From Chth-196 sp044370935 (lineage in GTDB: Bacteria; Verrucomicrobiota; Verrucomicrobiia; Chthoniobacterales; Chthoniobacteraceae), in NCBI GenBank assembly GCA_044370935.1, contig JBILUQ010000182.1, forward strand, positions 1 to 7,952: a stretch of 7,952 nt of DNA, written 5' to 3'. The translations under genes and the position numbers were made by a program. Each line of letters opens with the position of its first letter. The first letter of the stretch is position 1. Positions 7,801-7,952 of this stretch are shown here, in pieces. Under the pieces are notes generated by a model that searched no databases, was not told where the DNA came from, and saw nothing but the letters and a program-made list of their open reading frames with translations.

Positions 7801-7952
7801 CGGCTTGGACCTCAGTTGGAACTGCGACTCTGGTCAGCGTTTTGGCGAATGACCGGGATCCGGACACGGGGCCGCTTCCATTGAGCGTGCTCTCGGTAGC
7901 TACTCCTGTGAATGGAACCGCTGTAGTGGTATCAAATCAAATTCGGTACACG
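4863..7952 (+). CDS. Large exported glycoside hydrolase-like protein (clan GH-A fold) with discoidin, cadherin-like and PA14 domains; 3' end cut by window
   Basis: The frame stays open for 1030 codons to the window edge, so the C-terminus is missing. An in-frame TAA directly precedes the ATG. The signal sequence is at about 27-48 (hydrophobic core LMPITAGLILSSLP, probable cleavage after AKA), after an unusually long leader. Residues 49-150 look like a beta-sandwich. Residues about 155-440 resemble a (beta/alpha)8 glycosidase: WEARNEP (245-251) gives Glu250 as likely acid/base, FSFHAYN (312-318) fits a later strand, and WQTEQG (349-354) gives Glu352 as candidate nucleophile. This layout recalls GH5/GH39-like enzymes, but I cannot assign a family. 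A beta-rich tail (440-515) is followed by a discoidin/F5-8C-like domain (about 530-711), a cadherin-like Ig domain (719-809; SNDSDTDGG and FSGTDSFNYTVSDG), a PA14 domain (about 820-945; GLLAEYY, TSDDGVRLWVNG at 883-894), a proline linker (964-968) and a second cadherin-like domain from 971. It probably acts on an extracellular glycan; the substrate is unknown. No good Shine-Dalgarno is seen. Confidence 0.88.
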   Translation, partial: MKSIPSNQTPVPCTQPQGPRSNFWSFLHRQTLMPITAGLILSSLPAKADWQWQNPPVVVNTQTTKRNHIFYKGEPVVLKLTSPGASRYVIRDYNGNTVETGPVSGSSIAPAVREPGWYRVALYGNDQGMPYGDSVGSSMFSIIRDTPNFPKLPARGTSGGVDWFSDSILRGVFGYGPQRHKVDNASAPDAEIAKLATALDIDQTYYKSFDPARKRELLVVFPNGTTDLAGVRKIVERFKGVVKYWEARNEPNFFMSATAFVNNELKPFYELVKSVDPSMKVMGPGAVSVGPPMAGWNDEFFRAGGGKYIDAFSFHAYNCVNGDLTLVRQSFDQIDTWLRQYNLAGIEKWQTEQGFYGPTWGGYQPRMQGRWTMLQMMTYEQYGIPKEHNHYWYDRNGGFWDHPCWIENDDESVNPVGPLLRVWAEELYGTNYVRKYDFGNPGNQLFVGNLFAGVGKQVAAFMTAGETQSQLDLSITGASSVKVVSPFGVERMVPVVAGKVTLPVGELPTYVEFSGTLDVSRSDWGQNLARLTGVSAAASGSTAHPIFAGVNNSIGKVINGQLDSWYWTQAPDAHIWSANNASYPGWIEVRLPSAQSIDRVVVYAGVLWQADGSILDYELQVDQGGQWVTVATVKEPTNTFRTFNQANHTTVDSFYSERCVFTHSFAPVTTQKIRLLVNDVTWGGASTKELKDAGSQSGVRQLNLREIEVYRSGVSAPSNQAPVAVADSASCFRDGKVTISVLSNDSDTDGGPFSLSVIGVSAPARGTASVLGGQVVYQPAPGFSGTDSFNYTVSDGMKTATASVVVNISSTTDPVSYPINGLLAEYYDNDDLTALVMTRVDPYIDWNWGTGSPDPKIGVGSFSVRWSGKLVAKNSELLTFYTTSDDGVRLWVNGQQLVNNWTLHAPTVNQASIQLVAGQAYDIKLEYFQGGSGCEVKLEWSGNSLPREVVPYSNLFASSQTTVPPPPPSTNQLPVAAADTAWTSVGTATLVSVLANDRDPDTGPLPLSVLSVATPVNGTAVVVSNQIRYT

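Overview
The window looks like chromosomal DNA of a bacterium from the Planctomycetes-Verrucomicrobia-Chlamydiae group, most likely a Verrucomicrobiota member. This is inferred from protein style only. The clues are a long-form IspG (584 residues, with an extra domain between the barrel and the iron-sulfur domain), a Tat-exported Gfo/Idh/MocA oxidoreductase of the kind abundant in Verrucomicrobiota and Planctomycetota, and a very large secreted protein with discoidin (F5/8 type C), cadherin-like and PA14 domains. No rRNA or other phylogenetic marker is present to settle it.

The left 4.6 kb holds three genes on the minus strand, in transcription order: a RseP-type intramembrane zinc metalloprotease (4629-3202), ispG of the MEP isoprenoid pathway (3148-1394), and a Tat-exported Gfo/Idh/MocA-family oxidoreductase (1358-45). 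The gaps are 53 and 35 bases with no terminator visible, so one transcript is plausible. The first two encode housekeeping functions (membrane proteolysis and isoprenoid precursor supply). The oxidoreductase looks like an accessory sugar-metabolism gene downstream of them.

A 233-base divergent intergenic region (4630-4862) separates this group from the right part. It contains an AT-rich block, a perfect 12-base palindrome, and a cluster of short direct and inverted repeats just before the rightward start codon.

The right 3.1 kb is a single reading frame on the plus strand. It opens at 4863 and is still open at the window end (1030 codons seen, no stop). It encodes an exported multidomain protein: signal sequence, N-terminal beta-rich region, a clan GH-A-like (beta/alpha)8 glycoside hydrolase domain with a recognisable Asn-Glu-Pro acid/base motif and a second candidate glutamate 102 residues later, a discoidin-like domain, a cadherin-like/Ig domain, a PA14 domain, a proline linker, and the start of a second cadherin-like domain. 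This suggests binding and cleavage of an extracellular polysaccharide or glycoconjugate.

No mobile element, CRISPR array, tRNA or rRNA is seen. Most of the content is ordinary. The parts worth a second look are the large glycosidase-like protein, whose family I cannot assign, and its repeat-rich leader.
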